NCBI GenBank assembly: GCA_964016885.1
Contig: OZ024742.1
Location: forward strand, 327,501-391,500
Length of the DNA stretch: 64,000 nucleotides
Direction of reading: 5' to 3'
DNA from: Eledone cirrhosa
Lineage: Eukaryota > Mollusca > Cephalopoda > Octopoda > Eledonidae
Below, one piece after another: positions 37,001 through 48,107 of this stretch. The notes under the pieces were generated by a model. It made no database searches. It saw only the letters and a list, made by a program, of their open reading frames with translations, and had not been told where the DNA came from. Every line of letters starts with the position of its first letter. The first letter of the stretch is position 1. Both the position numbers and the translations under genes were made by a program.

Positions 37001-37954
37001 GTGATGATGGCTATCTCCCTAGGGTCCATAAAGTATCAACCCTATATAATTTGACATTTTGAAAAACAATAAACACCATAACAGAGGCCAACACCAAATC
37101 AATAGAAATAGATTTTAATTGTCCTTAGCTATTGATTTAAAGGGCAAGTATTGAGGGTGACCAGGGGGACAAATGTAGAGCTACAAAGATACTGAATATA
37201 TCAAGTTATATATATATATTGCTGGTACAGCATTAATTACCGATATATTTAGTCTATCGTGTTATGCCAGAATTTATTGGCTAAACAAAATGTGCAACAG
37301 TGCAGATATCTTTGCAGTTGACCAGGGAATTACAATGTCAATGACCTCACTAGATATTGTATAACTAAATTAACAAAAGACAGGCTTCAAGTAGCTACAT
37401 TATAGTTTGAGTCTTTGTAGAACATAAGAGTTTGGGTGAGTCAACTACAAGATAAGAATATAGAACTACTTTAGATTGATTGTTGACCTTCGTCTGACCT
37501 TCTTTTAGTAGACAGTGTGTAAACTAAAACTATGATGACCAGCATCTCTTGTGAGAGTAATTCAGGTGATTTCTACAGATGACATAAGAAGGGTTTGTAA
37601 AATTAGTAACATCAGTTATTTCAGTATAACAGAGACAAAACTAAACCACAACAGCCTTTTGCTATTTCCACTCAGTTCCTTGGTAAAACTTATTTAAAGG
37701 TTCAGCAATATCTTTCTTTATAAAACTTTTCATAGTGATGATAATGTAATGGTGGTGGTCTTTGTCCACTTTTACCTGGGATGGTCATGGAGGCAGAATC
37801 CTGAAGCACTCATTCCAGTGGGTCCTGTCAGAAACAACCATCTCTAACTGATCCAGCTGGATCCCTAAGCAAGACCAACCAAACTCATGGATGCCATTAT
37901 TTAACCATCTTTGTCAGAATCTCCTGTAGGCTGGTTTTAACCAAAAGTGGAAAA
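37001..37954. other. No recognised feature
   Basis: AT-rich DNA without a coding region. A GGTGGTGGT/GATGATGG stretch continues to about 37012. Confidence 0.6.
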
Positions 37955-38170
37955 TTGGCAAAGTTGTTATAACATTGAATTAGGATGTTTAGTCATATTT
38001 GCCCCTCTATACTCTCAGTTCAAATCCCACTGAGGTCAATTTTGTCCTCCATCCTTTCTAGGTTGATAAAGCACCAGTTTGTTACTGAGGTTGATGTTTC
38101 TTCTATCGCGCTTTCTCTGTATTACACTGGAAGAATCTATGTTCCAACCTGATAAACTTAACACCTATAT
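37955..38170 (+). repeat. tRNA-headed SINE relic (B-box type)
   Basis: A head 'ttggcaaagttgttataaca' is followed by 'cagttcaaatcccactg', 'aggtcaattttg' and 'ggttgataaagcaccag', the same order as at 3770-4010 and in the 63-bp satellite. Confidence 0.75.
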
Positions 38171-38340
38171 TGAGGGTTGGTTTTATTATGCTATTGGGGT
38201 GGTGGGTTGGCCCATTTCTCACACATAAAATAGTGGGCTTTGCTTATATTGTGTATATACAACACACACAAACATATTAAACTTAAACCAAAATCGCAAT
38301 TTAGGGGATATAAGCTAGACCAACTAAAATAAGGATATAT

Positions 38341-38597
38341 GGAGGCACATGGCTTAGTGGTTAGGGCATTGGCCTTGCAATCGAAAGGTTGTGAGTTCAA
38401 TTCTCAGACTGGGTGATGTGTTGTTTCCTTGAGCAAGACACTTTATTTCACATTGCTCCAGTTTACTCAGCTGTAGAAATGAGATGATAGGGACTGGGGT
38501 CCATATCATTCCACTGCAAAGTAGTCGTGGAGGTGCCATGGCAAAAAAAGCACCCAGCACTCACTGTAAATGAGGTTGGTGTTAGGAAGGGCATCCC
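38341..38597 (+). mobile_element. SINE, left part, interrupted by LINE copy B
   Basis: tRNA head 'ggcttagtggttagggca' with B-box 'gtgagttcaattctcag', then the body and the 3' half up to 'gttaggaagggcatcc'. The sequence resumes at 40958 with 'atccagctgtagaaatc', exactly where an uninterrupted SINE would continue, so the LINE sits inside this SINE. Confidence 0.9.
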
Positions 38598-38599
38598 AC

Positions 38600-40588
38600 T
38601 GGAACAATAAGGTAGATGAAGCAGTCAAGGCCAAGAGACAGGCATGGAAAGAATGGAAGAACGGGGGGAGCAGGGTACATTACATAGAGACCAAGAGGGA
38701 AGCTAGGCGACAAGTATACTTAGCTAGGAGGGAAGCAGAGGATAGAAAATTCAAGCATGTTTTACAACGTGAGGACCAGAAACAGGAGGTATTCAAGATT
38801 GCGAGGCAGTGTGTCAGAGATAGTTGTGATGTCATTGGAGAGAAGTGTATCCGGAATGATAAAGGTGAGCTTGCCCTCACAAGTGCTGAGAAGAAAGATG
38901 CATGGAAGAGTCATTATGATAGATTACTAAATGAGGAGAATGCATGGGAAGAAGAGACCCTACCCCACGTAGACCCTATAGAGGGACCAGCAGTACAAGT
39001 CAGCGGCAGCGTAGTAAGTAAGGCAATCAGAGATATGAAGATAGGGAAGGCAACCGGTCCATCGGGTATAGCTGCCGAGATGCTGAAGGCATCTGGGTCT
39101 GTAGGTCACACTATAACCACACGTATCGTTAACCAGGTAATACTAGAGGGGGCCATACCAAAAGATTGGTGCAGTAGCATCATTGTCAACTGCTACAAAG
39201 GTAAAGGCGATGCACTAGATAGAGGAAACTATAGAGGTATAAAGTTGATGGACCAGGTCATGAAAGTAACAGAAAGAGTTATAGCACAGCTGATTAGGGA
39301 CCGGGTGAATATAGACGAGATGCAATTTGGGTTTGTACCAGGGAAAGGCACCACTGATGCCCTCTTCCTTGTGAAGCAATTACAGGAAAAGTACCTAGCT
39401 AAAAGTAAGCCACTCTACTTGGCATTTGTCGACCTTGAGAAAGCCTTTGACAGAGTTCCACGTGCAGTAATCTGGTGGGCTCTTAGAAAACTAGGAGTAG
39501 ATGAATGGCTTGTGAAAGCGGTACAAGCCATGTATAGGGGAGCAGTCAGCAAAGTTAGGATTGGCAATGAGTATAGCGAGGAATTTAGCGTACAGGTTGG
39601 GGTCCACCAGGGCTCTGTTCTTAGCCCTCTCCTGTTCATCATAGTCCTGCAGGCAATAACGGAGGAGTTTAAGACTGGATGCCCATGGGAACTCCTGTAT
39701 GCTGATGACCTCGCACTCATAGCTGAATCTATGGTAGAACTAGAGAATAAATTCCAAACCTGGAAGCAGGGACTAGAGAGAAAGGGCCTCAAAGTCAACA
39801 TGACAAAGACTAAGGTCCTTATAAGTAGACGAGAAAACAGAACCCAGATCCCCTCAGGGAAATGGCCTTGCTCAGTATGTAGGAAAGGTGTAGGTAGGAA
39901 CTCCATTCTCTGCCCCAAATGCAAACAATGGGTACACAAGAGATGTAGCGGGATCTCAGGAAGCTTAATTAAGAATGTAGGATTCACATGCAGCAGCTGT
40001 GCTGAAACAGCAAGCAAACAGCCACAGGAAACAAGTACCACCAATCTCTGGGAGGGCCCTGTAGAAACAGTAGACAGCTTCTGCTACCTAGGTGACCGAA
40101 TTAGCAACGGAGGTGGGTGCTCAGAAAGTACAATAACTAGGGTAAGAACGGGATGGAAGAAGTTTAGGGAACTACTACCACTGCTAGCTGCAAAAGGCTT
40201 CTCCCTCAGAATGAAAGGCAGACTGTATGATGCGTGTATCCGAACAGCGATGTTGCATGGTAGTGAGACCTGGGCGCTGAAGGTGGAAGACTTACGTAGA
40301 TTAGAGAGAAACGAAGCCTGCATGCTCCGATGGATGTGTAACAGTAATATACGTGAACGACAAAGCATAAAGGAATTGAGAGAGAGACTGAGCATAAGAG
40401 GAATCAAATGCTGCGTGCAGGAGAGGCGGTTACGCTGGTATGGACATGTGATGCGTATGAAGGATGACAGCTGCATAAAAAGGTGCAGAGCACTAGAAGT
40501 TGATGGAAACCGCGGAGTGGGGAGACCCAAGATGACTTGGGATGAGGTGATAAAAGCCGACCTTACCCAACTACACCTCTCAAAGTAA
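38600..40588 (+). CDS. LINE ORF2 reverse transcriptase with PHD-like finger (copy B, partial)
   Basis: The frame is open from the preceding SINE (Met at 38570, first ten residues SINE-derived) to TAA at 40586-40588. The LINE part begins at 'WNNKVDEAV'. Motifs in order: 'AFVDLEKAFDR' (RT motif A), 'GVHQGSVLSPLLF' (motif B), 'LLYADDLALIAES' (motif C, catalytic YADD), 'GLKVN' (motif D), a C4HC3 cysteine-histidine cluster, 'YLGDRISNGGGCS' and 'RLRWYGHVMRMKDDS'. The family makes cDNA of its own RNA at a nicked target. The endonuclease is missing. Compared with copy F, a codon change at 40586 stops the protein 23 residues early. Copy E shares this stop. Confidence 0.9.
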   Translation, partial: WNNKVDEAVKAKRQAWKEWKNGGSRVHYIETKREARRQVYLARREAEDRKFKHVLQREDQKQEVFKIARQCVRDSCDVIGEKCIRNDKGELALTSAEKKDAWKSHYDRLLNEENAWEEETLPHVDPIEGPAVQVSGSVVSKAIRDMKIGKATGPSGIAAEMLKASGSVGHTITTRIVNQVILEGAIPKDWCSSIIVNCYKGKGDALDRGNYRGIKLMDQVMKVTERVIAQLIRDRVNIDEMQFGFVPGKGTTDALFLVKQLQEKYLAKSKPLYLAFVDLEKAFDRVPRAVIWWALRKLGVDEWLVKAVQAMYRGAVSKVRIGNEYSEEFSVQVGVHQGSVLSPLLFIIVLQAITEEFKTGCPWELLYADDLALIAESMVELENKFQTWKQGLERKGLKVNMTKTKVLISRRENRTQIPSGKWPCSVCRKGVGRNSILCPKCKQWVHKRCSGISGSLIKNVGFTCSSCAETASKQPQETSTTNLWEGPVETVDSFCYLGDRISNGGGCSESTITRVRTGWKKFRELLPLLAAKGFSLRMKGRLYDACIRTAMLHGSETWALKVEDLRRLERNEACMLRWMCNSNIRERQSIKELRERLSIRGIKCCVQERRLRWYGHVMRMKDDSCIKRCRALEVDGNRGVGRPKMTWDEVIKADLTQLHLSK

Positions 40589-40957
40589 ATGACACACGAC
40601 CGTGACTTCTGGCGTCACGCAGTAATACAGGGTACCCGACCTCCCATGGGTACATGCTGAAGCATATAAACAATATGCCCCCCCCCCCCCCACCGCAAGG
40701 TGGTCGTGGAGGTGCCACGGCAAAAAAGCACCCAGCCCACACTGTAAAGTGGACGTGTAGGCGCCACGAAAAAGCACCCAGCACTCACTGTAAATGAGGT
40801 TGGTGTTAGGAAGGGCATCCAGCTGTAGAAATCAAGCCAGATCAGTTCCTGTATGAGCAAGGCATGGTCAGCCGACCAGACACTGCCCACAACAGGACAA
40901 CCCGTCTAACCCATGCTAGCGTGGAAGAACGGACGTAAAACGGTGATGATGATGATG
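38600..40957 (+). mobile_element. RTE-type LINE, copy B, 5'-truncated, nested in a SINE
   Basis: It carries the RT coding region, then a 3' untranslated tail with an internal duplication ('aaaaagcacccagc' twice) and the end block 'gttggtgttaggaagggc', closing with GATGATGAT. The 5' end is missing (endonuclease lost). A short 'atcc' is present at both junctions, compatible with a target-site duplication, though the GAT repeat makes the exact limit ambiguous. Confidence 0.93.
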
Positions 40958-41047
40958 ATCCAGCTGTAGAAATCAAGCCAGAATCAGTTCCCGTCCCACC
41001 CTTGCAAGCAGGGAAAAGTGGACGTAAAATGAAATGATGATGATGAT
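40958..41047 (+). mobile_element. SINE, right part, after LINE copy B
   Basis: It continues the SINE of 38341-38597: 'atccagctgtagaaatcaag', 'cccttgcaagcagggaaaag', then an ATGATG repeat leading into a TA microsatellite. Confidence 0.9.
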
Positions 41048-41173
41048 GATGATATAAATATATATATATATATATAAATTTTGAGTATGTGTTGGTTGTT
41101 TACCGACACCTCAGTATGCAGGCTGGAGCACTCGACAAAGTACACAGGTTGGTTTGTTTACTCCGGAGTAATG

Positions 41174-41552
41174 TAAAATAAGTAAGTCAAACATGTTAAA
41201 TTTGGCTTCATTTATTATAAATTCTCTGCTATATATATTTCAGTGACAGTTATTATTAGCTGTGACCTCATCAGGCAGTACGAATTAATGTAGAAAAAAC
41301 AGGTAAACATGGTGTTGTAATGTGTTCCACTCTGTTAATTCATCGATATGTCCAGCTCCTGGGTGTGTTGTTAGTCCTACGAGGAACTGCAATCATTATA
41401 ACACACTAAAACACCATGTTTACCTGTCCTTTCTACATTAATTCGTACTGCTTGGAGAGGTCACAGCTAATAATAGCTGTCACTGAAATATATATAGCAG
41501 AGAATTTATAATAAACGAAGTCAAATTTAACATGTTTGAGTTACTTATTTTA
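41174..41552. repeat. Inverted-repeat element with about 150-bp arms
   Basis: The left arm (41174-41326) and right arm (41400-41552) are imperfect inverted copies, for example 'taaaataagtaa' against 'ttacttatttta' at the outer ends and 'aaacatggtgtt' against 'acaccatgttt' inside, around a spacer of about 73 bp. It has no ORF. Each arm contains a hairpin followed by 'tgaaat', hammerhead-like on the strand reading away from the spacer. It may be a pair of inverted Penelope-type terminal repeats or a fold-back element. Confidence 0.85.
41238..41274 (-). ncRNA. Hammerhead-like motif in the left arm of the inverted repeat
   Basis: On the minus strand an intact CTGATGA box (41268-41274) is followed by a hairpin with ACAG/CTGT core pairs and then 'tgaaat'. 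This fits a hammerhead core with an extended, imperfect stem II. The matching site in the right arm (41451-41488, plus strand) has the box degraded to 'cttggaga'. Stems I and III are not obvious. Confidence 0.4.
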
Positions 41553-42468
41553 TATACATACTAACAGAATGGCCCGGCGTTGTTCGGGATTTGCTCTAGG
41601 GTTCTTATATATTTGATATATATTTATCCTTCTCGAGCTTCGTGAAGTAAATACGTTTGTTTATATTTTGTTATTGTGTATGCAAAAATATCTGTACACG
41701 AATATATAAATAACAGTATAGAGAAATACGGAAGACCTCGACCTCAGGTTGGTGTCTACATTTTGTGCTTATGAAAAAAATGTGTCGTACATTACCAGGG
41801 TTTTTTCCGTTCGAAGAAAATCAATACTTCATTGCAAAATAAATTACTTTTGTTTATGTGTATGCAAAAATATCTGTACACAAATATATAATTATATATA
41901 TAAATGAAAGGTATAGAAATTGTTGTAGCGAGAAGCTAACAGTATTCCATAACATATATGTGACTATAGCGTAAAAATGGGAAAATAGTTAACATAAGAT
42001 ATGGGAAAAATAATTCAGACTCAATTCAAAAGGAATCAGGATATAGATTTATCCAACAGAATTTAGAGAAATCCAGGGAAAAATCAATAGAGCCTTAACT
42101 CATGATAAAACAAAGTCTAAAGTACTCAACCTTCAATTTGGGACAACTTCAAATGCTCTGTATAGTCTTGAAAAGACTATTTCACGAAAACTTTCAGTGG
42201 AGATGGTCACGGTTGGATTTCGTTCGTCAGCAGAGCTCAACATGGTAACCAAGGTCTCAATGGTAATATGCCAAAAAGGGAATTTAAAAGCAGGCTAGTT
42301 TAACATCATGCGTGGTTATTAAAATAAACGCACATGTGGAAAAACAGGGCTGGTGACGTCAGAATGAGACAAATGTTTGTTTACATGAAACAACAGTCAA
42401 AAACATTCCGTAAGAAAACTCTACAAAAGGAGTTCAGCAAAAAGCAATATCATCGCGGTCTTTTTCCA

Positions 42469-42504
<36 letters not shown>
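41553..42504. repeat. Repeat debris starting 'gaatggcccggcgttgttcg'
   Basis: No gene is recognised. The opening motif resembles a widespread invertebrate repeat whose other end, with 'ggacagacagacagac', is present at 44122-44145, beyond LINE copy C. A direct repeat ('gtatgcaaaaatatctgtac') occurs at about 41679 and 41861. A TA microsatellite closes the stretch at 42476-42501. Confidence 0.5.
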
Positions 42505-42505
<1 letters not shown>

Positions 42506-43584
42506 GGTAGGAACTCCATTCTCTGCCCCAAATGCAAACAATGGGTACACAAGAGATGTAGCGGGATCTCAGGAAGCTTAATTAAGTATGTAGGCTTCAC
42601 ATGTAGCAGCTGTGCTGGGACAGCAAGCAGCAAACAGCCACAGGAAACAAGTACCACCAATCTCTGGGAGGGCTCTGTAGAAACAGTAAACAGCTTCTGC
42701 TACCTAGGTGACCGAATTAGCAGCGGAGGTGGGTGTTCAGAAAATACAATAACTAGGGTAAGAACGGGATGGAAGAAGTTCAGGGAACTACTGCCACTGC
42801 TAGCTGCAAAAGACTTCTCCCTCAAAATGAAAGGCAGACTGTATGATGCATGTATCCGAACAGCAATGTTACATGGTAGTGAGACCAGGGCGCTGAAGGT
42901 GGAAGACTTATGTAGATTAGAAAGAAACGAAGCCTGCATGCTCTGATGGATGTGTAATAGTAATATACGTGAACGGCAAAGCATAAATGAATTGAGAGAG
43001 AGACTTAGCATAAGAGAAATCAAATGCTGTGTGCAGGAGAGGTGGTTGTGTTGGTATGGACATGTGATGCGTATGAAGGATGACAGCTGCATAAAAAGGT
43101 GCAGAGCACTAGAAGTCAATGGAAACCGCGGAGTGGGGAGACCCTAGAAGACCTGGGATGAGATGATAAAAGCCGACCTTACCCAATTACACCTCTCAAA
43201 GGCAATGACACACAGCCGTGACCTCTGGCGTCACGCAGTAATACAGAGTACCCAACCTCCCATGGGTACAAGCTGAAGCATATAGACAATATGCCCCCAC
43301 ACCCTCCCACTGCAAGGTGGTCGTGGAGGTGCCATGGCAAAAAAGCACCCAGCCCACACTGTAAAGTGGACGTGTAGGCGCCACGGGAAAAAGCACCCAG
43401 CACTCACTGTAAATGAGGTTGGTGTTAGGAAGGGCATCCAGCTGTAGAAATCAAGCCAAATCAGTTCCTGTATGAGCAAGGCATGGTCAGCCGACCAGAC
43501 ACTGCCCACAACAGGACAACCCGTCTAATCCATGCTAGCGTGGAAGAACGGACGTAAAATGGTGATGACGATGATGATGATGAT
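42505..43584 (+). pseudogene. RTE-type LINE fragment, copy C
   Basis: It starts abruptly after a TA microsatellite inside the PHD-like finger coding region ('ggtaggaactccattctc', matching 39893 onward) and runs to the usual 3' tail and GATGATG end. The polymerase core is absent. In-frame stops have arisen, for example CGA to TGA near 42945 ('ctctgatgg') and AAG to TAG near 43144 ('accctagaag'). It is nearest to copies B, E and F but clearly older. Confidence 0.92.
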
Positions 43585-44650
<1,066 letters not shown>

Positions 44651-44944
44651 TGCTTTGGACTATATTTGTAATATGGTTCTTAATGTTATATACATCCTTA
44701 GTTATTCTTATTATATATTTTTATTATTTTTATTTTTATTTTTTTTATTATATATTTTTGCAAGACTTTAGTGTATGTACACTCCATATTCTTCGGAGCT
44801 TCCGGCTTGTATCTGCCGATATTACTTCTTGTTGTTTTGATTGCCCTGATGAGTCCTTAATAGGACGAAACATTGTCGGCTAATAAAAACTTTTGATGTA
44901 TTAAAGGATTCTTTGTTTTACTCTCTTAATATATATATATATAA
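44651..44944 (+). other. Possible Penelope-type terminal fragment ending in a TA run
   Basis: After a T/A-rich stretch, a hammerhead-like core (44846-44871) is followed by 'taataaaaacttttgatg' and a T-rich end. This layout resembles 3' ends of Penelope-like elements such as the one at 32.4 kb. No coding sequence of such an element is nearby. Confidence 0.45.
44846..44871 (+). ncRNA. Hammerhead ribozyme-like core
   Basis: CTGATGA (44846-44852), stem II GTCC (44853-44856) and GGAC (44863-44866) closing a TTAATA loop, then GAAAC (44867-44871). These are the invariant core elements of a hammerhead in correct order and spacing. A short stem III could form between 44870-44874 and 44895-44899, or alternatively between GCCGAT at 44815-44820 and GTCGGC at 44875-44880. 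Stem I is not clear, so it may be a partial or decayed ribozyme. Confidence 0.6.
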
Positions 44945-46657
44945 GTCAGTCTCCCCCATATCGACCCGATAGAGGGACCAGCAGTGTTAGTCGAGGGGAG
45001 TATAATAAGTAAGGCAATCAAGGATATGAAGACGGGTAAGGCGGCTGGGCCTTCGGAAATAGTTGCTGAGATGCTGAAGGCATCTGGCACGGTGGGACAC
45101 ACCATGGTCACCCGCATAGTTAACCAAGTCGTACAGAATGGGGTTGTTCCGAAGGACTGGCATAGCAGCATCATCGTTAACTGTTATAAGGGTAAAGGAG
45201 ACGCCCTAGATAAGAGTAACTATAGAGGCATTAAATTAATCGACCAGGTCATGAAGGTCACGGAAAAAGTAATAGCGCAACTAATCAGAGAGAGAATTGA
45301 CCTAGATGAAATGCAGTTCGGGTTTGTGTCAGGCAAAAGCACCACAGACGCCCTTTTCATAGTACGACAACTACAGGAGAAGTACCTAGCTAAAGGTAGA
45401 CCCCTCTACTTAGCTTTTGTCGACCTGGAGAAAGCCTTCGACAGAGTCCCCCGCTCCATTATCTGGTGGGCTCTTAGAAAACTAGGCGTTGACGAATGGC
45501 TTGTGAGGGCTATACAAGCCATGTATAAAGAAACAGTCAGCAAGGTTAGAATTAACAACGAATATAGTGAAGAGTTTAGCGTAAAAGTTGGCGTCCATCA
45601 GGGCTCTGTTCTCAGCCCCCTACTATTTATTATTGCCCTTCAGGCTATAACAGAGGAGTTCAAGACAGGCTGCCCATGGGAACTCCTATACGCAGACGAC
45701 CTGACACTCATAGCGGAATCAATGGCCGAGCTAGAGAAGAAATTCCAAACATGGAAGCACGGCCTAGAGTCAAAAGGACTTAAAATTAACCTGGCTAAGA
45801 CCAAAGTTCTAGTTTGTAGGAAAGAAAACAAGGCGGCGGTCCCTTCTGGGAAATGGTCGTGCTCGGTGTGTAGGAAAGGCGTAGGTAGAAACTCCATTTT
45901 ATGTCCTAAATGCAAAGTATGGGTGCATAAAAGATGTAGTGGGATCACAGGTAAGCTAACTAAGAACATAGATTTTACATGTGGCCGGTGTTCTGGTGCA
46001 ATAAGTAGCAGCAAGTGCCCACAAAATACTAGCTCTTTCAATTGCGCAGAGGGTTCTATAGAAATAGTGGACAGCTTCCGTTACCTGGGCGATAAAATCA
46101 GCAGTGGGGGAGGGTGCTCTGAAAGTACTGTAGCTAGAGTCAGAACTGGTTGGAAAAAGTTCAGAGAGCTTATACCACTATTAGCTGCTAAAGGGTTCTC
46201 CCTAAAAATGAAAGGCAGGTTGTACGATGCCTGCATACGAACAGCAATGTTGCATGGTAGTGAGACCTGGGCATTGTGTGCAGAGGATATATGCAGACTA
46301 GAGAGGAACGAAGCTTGCATGCTCCGCTGGATGTGTAACAGTAATATACGTGAACGGCAAAGCATAAACGAACTAAGGAAAAAATTAGAGATAAGAGGGA
46401 TCAGATGTTGTTTACTCGAGAGAAGGCTACGTTGGTATGGACACGTGATGCGCATGAAAGTCGATAGCTGTATAACAAAGTGCAGGGCAATAAAGATAGA
46501 CGGTAGCCACGGAATAGGCAGACCTAGAAAAACATGGGATGAGCTGATAAACTCCGACCTCACACACTTACACCTCTCCAAGACAATGTCACTGGACCGA
46601 GACCTTTGGCGGTACTCAGTAACAGAGAAGACCCGCCTTGCCAGTAGGCATCTCTAA
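44945..46657 (+). CDS. LINE ORF2 reverse transcriptase with PHD-like finger (copy D, partial)
   Basis: The frame is open from 44945, right after a TAA in the TA repeat, to the stop at 46655-46657, about 570 codons with no internal stop. Motifs: 'AFVDLEKAFDR', 'GVHQGSVLSPLLF', 'LLYADDLTLIAES' (catalytic YADD), 'CSVCRKGVGRNS' opening the C4HC3 cluster, 'YLGDKISSGGGCS', 'RLRWYGHVMRMKVDS' and 'GRPRKTWDEL'. The preserved frame despite divergence from the B/E/F subfamily suggests a second source lineage that was active not long ago. The first Met-type start at 44984 is not meaningful since the 5' end is truncated. Confidence 0.9.
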   Translation, partial: VSLPHIDPIEGPAVLVEGSIISKAIKDMKTGKAAGPSEIVAEMLKASGTVGHTMVTRIVNQVVQNGVVPKDWHSSIIVNCYKGKGDALDKSNYRGIKLIDQVMKVTEKVIAQLIRERIDLDEMQFGFVSGKSTTDALFIVRQLQEKYLAKGRPLYLAFVDLEKAFDRVPRSIIWWALRKLGVDEWLVRAIQAMYKETVSKVRINNEYSEEFSVKVGVHQGSVLSPLLFIIALQAITEEFKTGCPWELLYADDLTLIAESMAELEKKFQTWKHGLESKGLKINLAKTKVLVCRKENKAAVPSGKWSCSVCRKGVGRNSILCPKCKVWVHKRCSGITGKLTKNIDFTCGRCSGAISSSKCPQNTSSFNCAEGSIEIVDSFRYLGDKISSGGGCSESTVARVRTGWKKFRELIPLLAAKGFSLKMKGRLYDACIRTAMLHGSETWALCAEDICRLERNEACMLRWMCNSNIRERQSINELRKKLEIRGIRCCLLERRLRWYGHVMRMKVDSCITKCRAIKIDGSHGIGRPRKTWDELINSDLTHLHLSKTMSLDRDLWRYSVTEKTRLASRHL

Positions 46658-47010
46658 CAAAATACACCCCGTCCCGCCACCACCCCCACCCCATCCACAC
46701 CACCCCATTCTATGTAAAGTTATGTTGGTGCCGCGCCATCCAGGCCGAAACAAATGAGATCGTGTAGGTGTCACGACAAAAAAACACACAGTCCACGCTG
46801 TAATGTGGCCGTGTAGGCAACACGGTAAAAACCTCCCAGACCCACACTGTAAATGTGGTTGGTGTTAGGAAGGGCATCCAACTGTAGAAAACCTGCCAGA
46901 CAGTCCTATGCGAGCAAGACAATCACTCTTGCCTCAAGTGGGACTACCCCCGTCCAAACCCATGCAAGCGTGGAACACGGACGTTAAACGTTGATGATGA
47001 TGATGATGAT
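44945..47010 (+). mobile_element. RTE-type LINE, copy D (older subfamily)
   Basis: The coding part is followed by a 3' tail that ends 'gttggtgttaggaagggc' and later 'aagcgtggaacacggacg', with a GATGATGAT end. TA microsatellites lie on both sides. The 5' part (endonuclease and start of RT) is missing. It is clearly diverged from copies B, E and F, and closest to copy A. Confidence 0.93.
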
Positions 47011-47013
47011 ATA

Positions 47014-47279
47014 TATAACGAAGGAGGTTTGGTAAGGAACCAGATGGACCATAACGCACCAGAGTACTCAATACTTAGGGTAGTAGAGTGGGTAATAGTT
47101 CTAGTCCTGTAGAAGCCATTTCTGTATATATATATATAGGAAAATGTTTAACCCCGACGACAGAGCTCAAGCTCGATGGCTATTTCTGGGTCCAGAAATA
47201 GTGGCTTGAGCTCTGCCATCGGGGTTAAACATTTTCCTATATATATATATACAGAAATGGCTTCTACAGGACTAGAACT
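47014..47279. repeat. Fold-back repeat family, copy 2, with long imperfect palindrome
   Basis: 'ggtaaggaaccagatggacc' and 'cataacgcaccagagtactc' as in copy 1, then an inverted repeat from 47097 to 47279 centred at about 47190. The outer arm 'gttctagtcctgtagaag' pairs with the end at 47279, and a TA run sits within each arm. Arms of about 90 bp differ by a few bases and a 5-nt indel. Confidence 0.88.
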
Positions 47280-47289
47280 GTTTATATAT

Positions 47290-47435
47290 ACAAAAAAGGT
47301 GAGAACTGATCTCAGATCACTAAAGTTCATGAAGGAGAAGTTACCAAAGGAATGTGATGAGAGATGCTGTACTGAGAAGGGCCTGTACAACCCATGTAAG
47401 CATAGAACAACAGATGTAAAATGATGATGATGATA
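47290..47435 (+). repeat. SINE 3'-tail relic
   Basis: Ends 'cccatgtaagcatagaacaa', 'cagatgtaaaatgatgatga' and TA repeats, the usual tail layout in this window. No head is visible. Confidence 0.6.
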
Positions 47436-48105
47436 TATATTATACCAATTATGGATCATTTAGGTGCTATTGGCCAATAATTTTAGATTTTCACTGAGTC
47501 AAGTTCAACACCTCGAGTCAAGTTCAACACCTCATGCTAATATTGACTCCATTTTGTAATGTTTAGCGGTTTTTTTCCCTTCAAGCGTGAACAAGTTCCA
47601 AAAGAGAAGAAGAAAAATAAACATTCTCTTTTGGAACAGAGGGAAACCTAATCTGAAGCCATGTAGTTGTGAAGCAAACTGTTTAACCATACAACTGTAT
47701 GTGTGTAAATGATGAGCATCTGCAATGTTTTCATCAAGCAAATCTCATTGTTCACCTCAAGATTCCACCTGACAGTAGGACCAAGTCTGAAACCATGTGG
47801 CTGTGATGTGAACCTTTTAACCACACAGTTATGCCTGCTGCTCCTTTTAAACTTTCTTTCCTTAATCTGTTCTTTATGGAAACAATTACAAAGGTAAATG
47901 TATATGTATATCAACAAAGAGAAGTAATAAAAAGTTGCTAGTTGGGTAGTGGTAGTTAACTTGTGTAGAAAGATGAAGTTGTAGAAATAAAAGTAGTACA
48001 AGGTAAATAAAGCAATCTTGTTTAGCATTTATGTAAACACAATGTACACAGGTCCAGTCTTGATCTCTTATCAAATATTGTTGGACTTGATAAATATCTA
48101 CATAG
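47436..48105 (-). other. Intergenic DNA with two SINE-head relics
   Basis: On the minus strand 47645-47700 and 47785-47840 resemble the tRNA-like SINE head ('accatgtggctgtgatgtga', 'ttaaccacacagttatgcct' as seen on the plus strand), related to the 44-bp satellite at 61 kb. A 13-bp hairpin 'gttccaaaagaga' lies at 47595-47637 and a 20-bp direct repeat 'gagtcaagttcaacacctc' near 47496-47533. No gene is recognised. Confidence 0.6.
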
Positions 48106-48107
48106 AA

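Noticed and set aside
39415..40530. Minus-strand ORFs of 209 and 148 codons over the LINE copies (repeated at 49095-50210 and 55959-57074, and as plus ORFs at 77-883)
   Set aside because: They are antisense shadows of the LINE reverse transcriptase, present wherever the LINE is and with no independent features.
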